DNA of 64,000 nucleotides from Clitoria ternatea. Lineage: Eukaryota; Streptophyta; Magnoliopsida; Fabales; Fabaceae. Below the pieces are notes generated by a model, which saw only the letters and a list, made by a program, of their open reading frames with translations, did not search any database and had not been told where the DNA came from. The translations under genes and the position numbers were made by a program. Each line of letters begins with the position of its first letter. Position 1 is the first letter of the stretch. Where the stretch lies: contig CM075673.1 of the NCBI GenBank assembly GCA_037962975.1, positions 24,350,001 through 24,414,000 on the forward strand, in the 5' to 3' direction. Below are positions 30,701-39,415 of this stretch, in pieces.

Positions 30701-32355
30701 GGTCCCAGCCTTCTCTTCTTCTGGACCACCGGTCTCGTTTCTGGGTACACAGTGAGTTTATGGCAAAAAAAATCAGGGTCCATCCCAGGCATGTCTGCTG
30801 TTGTCCATGCGAAAAGGTCTTTAAATTCTTGCAAAAGAGCCAACAAACGTTGCTCCATGCCTGCCTCCAAATTATCGTTAATATGCGTGACCTTCTCCGG
30901 GGAATCCCCTAAGACGACGTCCCTGGAACCACCGTCCGGTGTGGGCTTTGAGGGGTTGAGAGGGTCGATCTTCAATTCCGCCCTTGGGTCTAAGTCAATT
31001 AGACTGACAGACCCAGTCGTTGTTCCTCCGTCATTCAGCTTCCTCTTCTTGTTGAATGCTTCCAATTTAACCATGTTGAGGCTCAAGTTGTAACAGTACC
31101 GAGCCATCTCCTGATCACCGCGAAGGGAAGACACATCGTTGTCCTTGTCAATGAATTTAATCAAGAGGTGAGGAGTGGACACAATCGCTTCCATTGCATT
31201 CAGGGTAGGGCGGCCTATGATTCCGTTGTAGGGAGATTCTACATCAATCACTAGGATTCTTGATTTGACCGTTCTTGCACCAGGCTCTCCTTCAAAAGAA
31301 ATCAGGGTGTCAAGGTACCCTTTAGTGGGTTGCTTGGCCCCATTAAACGCTGTGAGCTCTTGCGTGTAAGGCTGCAAATCTGCATCATTAAAACCCATTC
31401 TTTTGAAACAGTTATAAAAAATTACATCACAAGAACTTCCCTGGTCAACGAGGATCCTCTTCACATCCTTGTTAGCGATGACGGCGATGATTATCACTGC
31501 ATCGTCTCCTCCTGGGATCGTTGGGCCGAAGTCCTCATCAGTAAATGACACCATTGGGGCTGCCACACCGTCCCTGAAAGGGCGGTTATCTCTTGGTTTG
31601 CCCTGTACTGATAGAATCATACAATGGTGATTCTTCCTAGCTGTGATGGATGCTCCACCACCTGCAAATCCTCCAGCGATCATCTCAATCACCTTGCGTC
31701 TACCTTGCCTCTGCTGCTGAGGCATATTGTCCTGCTGGGCTCCTTCAGCAATCACCACTCCTTTTTGCTTTTCAGCCGCAGTAAACCTCACTGGGTTACG
31801 ACTATTATCACCCTCATCATCTGGATCTCTCCCCCTTTTGTCCATTCTGTCAGGTTCATCCAAAGACTTTTCTCTGAACAGATACTGCTTCAGCTTTCCC
31901 TCTCTAATGAGGGTCTCCACAGTGTTCTTCAATGCTTTGCACTCGTCTGTGTGGTGACCCGTTTGTTCATGAAAAGTGCAATATTTCCGTGGGTTACCAA
32001 TCCTCTTGACTGAGGGTGGCTTCCTTATACCAAAAACACTGAGCATTGGCCAACCAACCTCCCTCATGATTTGGGAGTGCCTGGAATTCAGAGGAGCGTA
32101 GTTGCTGAAAGACGAGACGCGCCTGTCTTGTTGATGAGGTCGAACGCTTATAAAGTCCTCCCTGAAGGTGTGCTTTTCTGGCTTAACCCTCTCCTTCTCC
32201 CTTCGTGGCTGTTGAGGGGGTACAGGGGGCTTCATTCTTGCTGCTGTAGCCTCCAGATGCATTTCTATGCCCACGTACTTGGAAGCTTTCCTTCGAAATT
32301 CCTCGAAGGTTGTTGGGGGGCTCTTTGCCAAAGATAAGGCGAATGCAGATCCAGG
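27724..32355 (-). CDS. T2 gag (C-terminal part) and pol: protease, RT, two RNase H domains, integrase
   Basis: An open frame of 1535 residues from the first Met at 32331, continuous with the upstream gag frame apart from a TAA at 32358-32356. In residues from 32331: a variant zinc knuckle CTFHEQTGHHTDEC at 118-131, protease DQGSS at 296-300, reverse transcriptase YIDD at 687-690 and the Ty3-type RNase H at about 830-945. A second archaeal-type RNase H is at about 962-1087 (D967, E1006, D1029, D1079). Integrase follows with D1258, D1318 and E1354. There is no chromodomain. Two RNase H domains in tandem are a known mark of the Tat lineage. All catalytic residues I can check are present, so only gag appears broken. 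Confidence 0.95.
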   Translation of the reverse strand, partial: PGSAFALSLAKSPPTTFEEFRRKASKYVGIEMHLEATAARMKPPVPPQQPRREKERVKPEKHTFREDFISVRPHQQDRRVSSFSNYAPLNSRHSQIMREVGWPMLSVFGIRKPPSVKRIGNPRKYCTFHEQTGHHTDECKALKNTVETLIREGKLKQYLFREKSLDEPDRMDKRGRDPDDEGDNSRNPVRFTAAEKQKGVVIAEGAQQDNMPQQQRQGRRKVIEMIAGGFAGGGASITARKNHHCMILSVQGKPRDNRPFRDGVAAPMVSFTDEDFGPTIPGGDDAVIIIAVIANKDVKRILVDQGSSCDVIFYNCFKRMGFNDADLQPYTQELTAFNGAKQPTKGYLDTLISFEGEPGARTVKSRILVIDVESPYNGIIGRPTLNAMEAIVSTPHLLIKFIDKDNDVSSLRGDQEMARYCYNLSLNMVKLEAFNKKRKLNDGGTTTGSVSLIDLDPRAELKIDPLNPSKPTPDGGSRDVVLGDSPEKVTHINDNLEAGMEQRLLALLQEFKDLFAWTTADMPGMDPDFFCHKLTVYPETRPVVQKKRRLGPEKQKAACEQTEELLKAGFIKEIRYSSWLSDVVMVQKANGKWRMCTDYVDLNRCCPKDPYPLPNIDRMVDDSSGYQYLSFMDAYSGYNQILMWEEDQEKTAFVNDRGVFCYTVMLFGLKNAGATYQRMINQVFEGMHTKLVEVYIDDIIAKTPAGGDHIKDLRQVFSRLRQYNMRLNPLKCTFAVPVGKFLGFMLTQRGIEANPGKCQAILDMQSPKSLREVQSLNGNMAALARFMPKMAHRSLPLYKALKKHKSFEWGEEQEQAFQQLKAVLSSPPILVKPDPGETLILYLAIFDEALGVALVKETPEGQRPMYFTSKTFQGAEGRYQKIEKAALVVVWASRRLRPYFHAHPVLVRTDLPLRSVLSKPDLAGRMIKWSIELSEFEISYEPRGAIKAQVLADFVVEMTGSDPATPRAHWTIYVDGSSNSKGCGAGVVVESDDGVHLEISLRFNFKTSNNQAEYEACLAGLRAAIDIGASAVTLCSDSQLVISQIQGEYQVRGPQLQLYLNCVNELKGRFDVLEFKHVPREENIRADILSRLASTKQPGSTTTVVQSTLTSPSIPLIPSLNAIMVNYPYENSWVIPYIRYLTDGQLPTDEKERRRVKRELPYFTMVDGVLYKKGFSVPYLLCLREDEVQAVLEEVHEGQCGHHAGGRSLMRKVLRAGYWWPTVKQDSADFVKKCDACQRFSSLHHTPAQELSSSAVPWPFYQWGLDILGPFPTAPGGIKYLIVGVDYFTKWIEAEPVVHITSARTRRFVYENIIARFGVPGRIVTDNGTQFTDKKFTELLEGLGIVQIFSSVEHPQTNGQAEVANREVLKGLKKRLGEAKGGWTDQLCHVLWAYRTTPYSSTNESPYRLTYGVEAMIPVELQTRSTRVEYFSAEDNNANLASELDVLHELREGAFVRDQAIKAKPALRYNKRVQFRAFNTGDLVLRKASVGNKFAHQGKLTPTWEGPYRVSEVTGKGSYRLEELDGTPIRNKWNTQNLRIYYS

Positions 32356-33183
32356 TTACAAAGCTTCAACTACAATATGGAGCTGTATGGCCTCCGTGAG
32401 GTTGGGGACTAAGGCAGCTTCCTTGTAAAACCTCTTCAAGAACTCCTTGAGAGTTTCAGTCTCTCCCTGCCTTATCTGGGCCAGGGTGTGAGAAGTTCTT
32501 GGAATATCCCTGGAGATGACGAAATGGCTTTCAAACGCAGCTACCATTTCCTCCCAAGAATCTATGGACCCTGAGGATAAGCTCTTGAACCAGCTGAGAG
32601 CCTCCTCCGTCAGTGTTCTTGGGAACATCCTACACATGACATCTTCATCTGCTCCTAGATACATGGCTTCATAAACATAAGTATCTAGATGCTTAGTGGG
32701 GTCAGTTTCTCCATTGTATTTTCCGATCGACAATGGCTGAGTCGTTTGCAAGTGCTTAGGGATGACAACACTCATGAGTCTCCTTGAGAAAGGAACGCTG
32801 AGCTTGTAAGTCCCAGAAGTTACCACTGCCTGCTCCCTTCTCCTGGTACTGACTCTATCACCAGAGTCTTGGGTCTGCTCTCTCTCCTCGTACGTAGGGA
32901 TTTTTGAATACTGGAGGGTTGTAGATCTATCCCTCACTGATGCATGGTGAGCATCTTCTGCATGGGACGTTACCCTGTCCCCAGCTCCTCTTTTCTCCCA
33001 CCTCAACTCCATCAGCTCCTCCCTGAGCTGTCTAATAACCTCATCACGAGGGTCAGGAGTCGCTACTGGTACCATCTTTCAAGCGTTGGTAGCAGGAGAC
33101 TCGAAGACGAGTCTCCTTCCAGTCTGCTGGTGGGTCACATCCTCCATATGACCATCAACGAACTCACGTCCATCACCTTCCAT
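32356..33183 (-). CDS. T2 gag, N-terminal part, with in-frame stops
   Basis: Same frame as pol. An ATG ends at 33183 and a second, in-frame, at 33075. A TGA at 33081-33079 separates them and a TAA at 32358-32356 ends this part. The capsid-like stretch includes MEEALSWF-type residues (EEALSWFKSLSSGSIDSWEEM) and LAQIRQGETETLKEFLKRF, typical of plant Ty3 gag. The TAA lies inside gag, not at the gag-pol boundary, so it looks like a nonsense mutation rather than a programmed stop. Which ATG is the natural start is unsure. Confidence 0.85.
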
Positions 33184-33223
33184 TCTGACCACCAAACTTC
33201 TACGAAAAGTGGGAATAACTCTA

Positions 33224-33245
33224 TCGAGTCCCACTAGGCGTGCCA
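33224..33245 (-). other. Primer binding site of T2
   Basis: One base inside the 5' LTR the minus strand reads TGGCACGCCTAGTGGGACT and continues with TCGA. It is complementary to a tRNA 3' end with a GTTCGAGTCCCAC T-arm. It most resembles a tRNA-Arg 3' end, and tRNA-Arg priming is reported for Ogre elements. The tRNA identity is inferred. Confidence 0.6.
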
Positions 33246-33246
33246 A

Positions 33247-34050
33247 TGAACTGGTCTGAACCGGGGTCTAGGATCCGGTGTGGGACCAGCCACAAGAGTT
33301 CAGGTGTTTTAGGGTTTGTACACCGGTACAGTGGGTATCCGGTGTGGTAGTCCGGCTTCTCAGTGGGAGAAACCGGTCTTGTTGTCCTGGAGATCCTTCA
33401 CACCAACGATTCGCGTTGAGAGGGGGCGAAAGGTGGTGCCACCAACAAAGATTCTCCGACGCTCAAGTCAGGAAAGTGTATGAACTCAGTGAATACTCGA
33501 GCAATACAATAGTAAAGAGTGAGTTAGGACAACGTAACCTTGCATGTGTTTTAGGTCATGCTATTTATAATTGAACGTAGGAAATGAATCGTTGGATGCA
33601 AGTGGGCCCATTGGCTCTGATAGCATGTAAAGTGTGTCAATCAAAGTGGCTCAGTACTCAGAATGTGTCAGGAGGGTAGGTCAATTATCAGAGTACGATC
33701 CTGTAATAAGGATGGAGGATAATCACCTTTCCGCATATTTCGCTGACACATGTACTTACTCTCTGAGGTAATTGACATTGACATATTCCGCTATGCAGGG
33801 TATCTTCGCTGATAAGTTATATGGAACTCCTATCTCACAGTGATTCAGAGGCAAACGGTTATATAGACGTGCAGTGAGAACGAGTGGAGTATCCGTTGTA
33901 GAGAGAATGAGTAGAACGTCTGATGAGATAAGAGCGGATGAAGGGATATCGGATATCCGGTGTGGCACTGCCTGAACTGTGACACCGGTTTCCCTCTTAT
34001 GAAGTCATTCTGACGTCATAACTTTGGGGACCAGTATCCAGACCGGATCA
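33247..34050 (-). repeat. 5' LTR of T2 (right copy, 804 bp)
   Basis: Aligns base for base with 22414-23217, with 15 substitutions and no gap. TATA on the minus strand at about 33559-33571 would drive gag-pol. Confidence 0.97.
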
Positions 34051-34055
34051 ATTTT

Positions 34056-34370
34056 CAAAAAATCTTTCTAAACAAAATAACCTTAAATTTTCAAATTGAT
34101 CACTTAAGTAACATTATTCTAATAAGAGTGAGACTAAACAAAGCAGTAATTATATATTTAAATAACTTGTTCAAAACTTAAGTGTTGCATCACAACGGGT
34201 TACTAATAAATAACGAAAGCATATGAGACCAACAACTTTATTTTAATAGGACCTAGAGATATAAATTATAATTTAAATAGGCATGACACATCGGAGCAAA
34301 AAATAAATAAATCACATTAGTAACCTTTTCAAGTATTCTTATTTGATATAATTCAAGAATGCCACATAAC
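34056..34370. other. Short AT-rich interval between T2 and O1
   Basis: No gene. It is probably the continuation of the pre-insertion sequence seen left of 22413. Confidence 0.4.
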
Positions 34371-35389
34371 CTTTTTGTGAACACCTATTTTTGTCCGGCC
34401 TGAAATCTTTTTTCTTAGTTTTAATAAAATTTAATGCACTTAGGTGAATTAAAATTTTGCACTTGAATTTGAACACCTTATGCATTAAATTTAATTGAAA
34501 GGGCCACCATGGTGTCACAAAATTAAATCCTATGCCAATTTGACCGATTGATAAAAGTCCAAAGGATTTGTCTCCTTTTTCTTTGTCTTTTCTCATTTCC
34601 ATGGCAATTAGTGATAAAACAAAAGTAAAAAATAATAAGGTGCAACCCCCTTTGTTCTCACATTACAAGCTCCCTCCAAAACCATTACGTGAACACCATT
34701 TTTTAATAATAATTTCCCCCTCCATTCCGAAAAACCCGTTCAGAATCCGAAACCTGTCCCCAATACTCCTCCACTAGTTTTGTCTTCTTCCTATCCTAAT
34801 CCTCTTCATCCTCATCATAAAAAGAAAACAAAAATTCCCTGGGGAGGAAGAAAAAAAAAGAGGGAAGAGGAATGAAAAAAGAACCCAACAGACCCATCAC
34901 CTTCTCCATCTTCCTCATCAGATAACAAAAAAAAAATAAAAGAACTTCTCCCCCAATCCATCCCAACACATCAACATAACCAAAATGTCCTCATCCTCAT
35001 TAACCCATCTTCATCATCAACTCTCACCTTCAACCTGAAAAATTAGAAAACCCAAAATTAACAAAGGCCAAACAGCCAAGGAGACAAAAGAGAAGGAGGA
35101 AGAAGGGGCCACCGCTTCGGTCATCTTCTTCGTGGAAACAGCAACCCCACCAACGTCGTTCCCTCCCTCTTCGTCACCTTCTCCTTCTCCGTCATCCACT
35201 TCCACCGACGACCGACCATCCCCTCCATCTCCTTTATCAATAATCCAAAAACAAACAATTCAAAATTTCCTCACCCACACTCATCCTCTTAATCACCTAC
35301 GCTATCATAAAAAAATAGAAAAATCAGAAAAAACAAAAAAAAGGGGGACAAGGAAACATAGATCAGAAATTCAGAAAGAAGAACACTCT

Positions 35390-36540
35390 CGGTATGTCTC
35401 TTTTCCACTCTCGGTCTTTCAACCCCTAACTCGGTATCTTTCTCCCTCACTCGGTTTCTTTTTTTCCACTCGTCCCTCCCTCACCCGGCTTCCTTCATCC
35501 ATTCTCGGTCTCTCACTCCCTCACTGTTGGTCTCTTTCTCCCTCAGTCGATCTCTTTCACCTTGAGTCAGTCTTTGACTCACTCTCTGGGTCCCTCACCT
35601 GATCTCTTTCACTCTCGTTCTTCCATTCACTCGTCACTCCCTCACTCGGTTTCCTTCATCCACACAGTCTTTCACTCTTGTTCTTTCACTCTCGGTCCCT
35701 CACCCAATCTCTTTCACTCGGTCTCTCACTACATCTCTCGGTTCCCTTCATCTACTCAGTCTTTCACTCATTCTCTCCCTCTCTCAGTTCCCTTACTCGG
35801 TCTTTATTTCACTCATCATTCCCTCATTCGGTCTCTCATTCATTCGTATCTCTTTCACTCAGTCCCTCATTCACTCGTCTCTCCCTCACTCTGTCTTTCA
35901 CTCGTTCTTTCACTCTCTCGGTTCACTCACCCGATCTCTGACTTCACTCGTCACTATCTCACTCGGTCCTTCATCCATTCAGTCTTCCACTCTTGTTTTT
36001 TCACTCTTTCATTCTCCACTCAGTTTCTCCTTCACTCGTCTCTCCCTCTCTCGGTCTCTCACTCCCTCAGTCGGTCTCTTTCTCCCTCAGTTGGTCTCTT
36101 TTTCCCTCAGTCAGTCTCTGACTCCCTCTGCAATTTTTTTTCCCTCACTCGGTCTCTCTTTCACTCGTCACTAGCTCACTCGGTCCTTCATCCATTCGTT
36201 CTTTCACTCTTTCATTCCACACCCGATCTCTTTCATTCATCTCTCCCTCTCCCGATCTCTTTTACTCGTCTCTCCCTCTCTCGGTTCCCTCTCTCCTCTC
36301 TCAGTCTTTTTCATTCCTTCACTCGGTCTCTCACTCCCTCACTCAGTTTCTTTTCCACTCTCAGTTTCTCTATCATTCGGTCTCTCACTCCACTCGGTCT
36401 CTTTCGTCCTTACTCAGTCTCTCATTTCCTCACTCAGTCTTTCATTCCCTCACTCGGTATCTCATTCCCTCACTCGGTCTCTCACTCCCTCACTCGTCTT
36501 ACTTTCTCACCGTCCCTCTGTCTCTTCCTCCGTCTCCAGC
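35390..36540 (+). repeat. CT-rich degenerate array in O1, CTCACTCGGTCTCT-type motif
   Basis: More than 1 kb built of CTCACTCGGTCTCT, CTCCCTCA and TTTCACTC variants without a fixed period. CACTCGG occurs about ten times. The long Ser/Leu-rich frames here reflect the repeat. Confidence 0.9.
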
Positions 36541-36989
36541 GTCCCTCTCTCTCATCTCTCTTCTTCGCGCCGACTATCACTCACCGAGAATCTGATCAGG
36601 TCTCCCCTTGATGTCGTCCAAGATCTTCCACGCGTGTCATCAGATCTTCCTCCACCCTCTCATTTTCTCTCTCCCCTCTCTTTTCCAAACTCACTCTATC
36701 TCTCTCTCTTTTGTAGCTTCCGCCGCCCCCCTCCTTTTCTTTCTTCCGTTCCTTCTGTTCTTTCTTTGTCTTTTACTTTTAAGTTTTATTTAAAAAGAAG
36801 AAAATTTTGCTTATCCATTTCTAAAAATTATCAAACATTGCTCTGAATAAGTGTAGTTCGTCTATTTTGACAAAGAACTACGTGACCCTGATTTCTCAAA
36901 AGCTCGAGAATACGTAGGAGCGGGAAGCAGTTCCTGTCGGGCCCATCTTTCTTTATTTAATTTTTAGAGTTTCCATTTTTGTCTTGTTA

Positions 36990-37255
36990 TTAAAAGGAGG
37001 AGCGAGATTAATTTGGACGAGACGTCCTGTTAATCTCATTTTTATTTTTAATATCTCTTTTAAAAAAGGAGGAGCGAGGTTAATTTAGACGAGACGTCTT
37101 GTTAAATCTCACATTTTTGTAGTATTTCTTAAAAAGAAGGAGCGAGGTTAATTTGGACAAGACGTCCTGTTAATCTCATGTTTTTTTTTAATAATATCTT
37201 TTTTTTAAAGAGGAGCGAGGTTAATTTGGACGAGACGTCCTGTTAATCTCGTGTT
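36990..37255 (+). repeat. Four tandem units of about 70 bp in O1
   Basis: AGCGAG starts at 37001, 37073, 37141 and 37213 (spacing 72, 68, 72). Each unit contains GGACGAGACGTCC or a near variant, a short inverted repeat, and then a TAATCTC block and a T-rich spacer. Confidence 0.9.
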
Positions 37256-37614
37256 TAAAAAATTCTGTGTCTATTTTTTTTGTTTATTTTTGTATGCTTT
37301 GTCATTTCGTACGTTCCTTTTCTGAAGAAGTTAAAATAATTTTTAGGCTAATTATAATGCGTGCTATCATCTTGAGGTAACCGTTTTATAACGGACAGTT
37401 GTGAGGTGCTAATACCTTCCTCACCTGTAATTTGACTCCCGAACTTAGAATTTTATTTTTATAACCAGTGTTTTAAAAGAGGTTTTTTCTGATATTTTTA
37501 TCCTAAAAAAAATATTGGTGGCGACTCCCTGTTTTCTTTTCGAAAGGATTTTGAAACCCGTTTTATTTTTTTAAGGGTCGGCCTTCCCACCGCGATCCCA
37601 GTTGCGACACTTTT

Positions 37615-37897
37615 ACAATGAAAACTGATGCTAGAAGAACAACTAAAACATCACTAAGGTCCTATATATCAAAAGTGGCTATTAAAGATGTGATTTATCT
37701 CAACAATGAAATATCATCAAAAAGATGATAAAATTGCTCCATAATTAAACTGGGTTAAGAAAACCATTAAACCAGAATTGACTAGTGAGCTAAAAGTGAA
37801 GAGTTATAGTCTAGAAGCCTATTTAATCTTAAAGTTATTTGCAACCTATAAATCAAAGATTTGTCAGTTTGATAAAAGTCATTAGTTTGAACTAAAT

Positions 37898-37928
<31 letters not shown>

Positions 37929-38614
37929 TTTTATCAAAATCTTTGTTCAAAAATATTTTTAGCATGTATCAAAGTCTCTAGAAAAACGAGTTTAGACCAT
38001 AAAAAACCAATGGACATGACTTAAAATATTTGTCTAAAAACATCAAGGTAAATAATATTGGTTTTAAATTCAAAACTCATTTAACTCATGATTAAGGCAA
38101 GACAATATGAGACTTAACTCACACTTGCGTTTTCAATAATTCTACCCTTCAAGTGTGAGTTCCAACACAATCCCTATCAAAATATACTTCCATGGGAGTT
38201 TAAAAGAAAACAAAGTAACTAAAAGCATATACTTATTTATTTTATTCAACATCATGCACCACACAAGTTCCAAAAACAGGACCTTAAAACATTTTCTAAA
38301 TATTCATTATATTGACCCTGGTACTCATCAAAAGAATTCCACAAGTTTGATCTTATAGTCTATCATAAATTTGATAGCAATCCTAAAAAAATTTTAAGGC
38401 ATCCTAATGAAGATTCAACCAACTAGATTTGAAACAATTACAATTATGCATTTGGGAAAAACAAACAAACTCTATAAAAAGAATACCTCAAATACAATAA
38501 GTCCTCAAATTGGTCTCATATAATTTTTTTAACAAAAAGGGGCATATAACACTTAGGGGAAACAAGAAAAAAGTAATATTCAAGTGCAATAATAATATGC
38601 CTATCACAAAATTC
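37615..38614. other. AT-rich interval without a gene
   Basis: Contains a (TTTA)n run of about 40 bp at 37895-37934. No coding frame was recognised. It may be part of an older element interrupted by O1 and T3. Confidence 0.5.
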
Positions 38615-38619
38615 CCTAC

Positions 38620-39354
38620 TGATCCGGTCTCAATACCGGTATCCGATCTACAAGGTGTATTTTAGCATCTTTGACAGTCAAACAAAGTATGACCGGTGTC
38701 CTCGGTATACATCCGGACTGTAATTCCGTATCAGGCGCTCTCCCTATACCGGTTAGTCTGGATAACACCACACACACCGGATACTATACACGTCACCCCA
38801 CAAAGGACAAAGGGCATTGCTACGGGGACCGATCAATAATTCCCTGCACTACGAGCCAAAATCTGCTCACGGGAATGGTCCACTTGTCCCCTAATTCTGG
38901 TCTATACACTCTACGCTCAATATAAAATAGCCACTTGACCCAATCATTCTGGTAAGTGCGTAATAAAATAATGCTATTGGAGGTTAGTGGTTCCCCACTA
39001 ACGAGTCCTCGTAAATCGAGCCAATCAGGTATATGAACTCCCTTCATGAAGGAGGGGGGATCTTTGGGGGGACCAAAAAATTATGAACGATTACTCTCTG
39101 AAATACATTCCTTACTTGGAATATCATCACTGACTTGAGCGTCGGAGAATCTTTGCAGGTGACACCACCATTCGCCCACTTCAACGCGTTAGGTCGGTGT
39201 GAAGGATCTCCAGGACGCCCAATCCGCTCTCCTCACTCAAGGACAACGGATATTTACACCGGATACTCATACATCCGGTCTTCCGCACAGTATTTGCATA
39301 CTATTTGTGATTGACTTGAGTTCGGATCTCTAGACCCCAGTTCAGGACAGATCA
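38620..39354 (+). mobile_element. T3: Tat-lineage solo LTR, 735 bp
   Basis: It begins TGATCCGGTCTC and ends GGACAGATCA, with the target duplication CCTAC at 38615-38619 and 39355-39359. It shares the ACTTGAGCGTCGGAGAA box (about 39133) and GTGTGAAGGATCTCCAGGA with T2, in the opposite orientation. A TATA box ATATAAAATAG is near 38919. No internal region remains. Confidence 0.93.
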
Positions 39355-39415
39355 CCTACCAAATAAGAAATACAATATATAAAACTTCATGCCACAAAAT
39401 CTCAATACTCATAAG

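Larger units (their letters stand above)
22414..34050 (-). mobile_element. T2: complete Tat-lineage LTR retrotransposon, 11,637 bp
   Basis: LTRs of 804 bp at 22414-23217 and 33247-34050 are flanked by ATTTT at 22409-22413 and 34051-34055. Order in element direction: 5' LTR, primer site, gag, protease, reverse transcriptase, RNase H, second RNase H, integrase, variable region, antisense aORF, polypurine tract and 3' LTR. I count 15 differences between the LTRs, 1.9 percent, mostly transitions, so the insertion is fairly recent. Gag-pol has only two visible stops after its probable start. Confidence 0.97.
34376..37609 (+). mobile_element. O1: Ogre/Tat-like solo LTR, 3234 bp
   Basis: It begins TGTGAACACCTATTTTTG and ends CCCAGTTGCGACA. 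CTTTT occurs on both sides (34371-34375 and 37610-37614). No coding region or second LTR is present, so it is a solo LTR. A block near 36868-36925 (GAACTACGTGACCC...ATACGTAGGAGC) and GGTGGCGACTCC near 37518 are typical of Ogre-like U5 regions and suggest plus orientation. The last 330 bp are homologous, reversed, to O2 at 53270. Confidence 0.85.

Noticed and set aside
32356..32358. Programmed stop readthrough between T2 gag and pol
   Set aside because: The TAA lies inside gag, before the zinc knuckle, not at a gag-pol junction; a nonsense mutation is simpler.
35562..36611. 349-codon Ser/Leu/Phe-rich frame
   Set aside because: Product of the CT-rich degenerate repeat in the O1 LTR, with no domain or codon pattern of its own.
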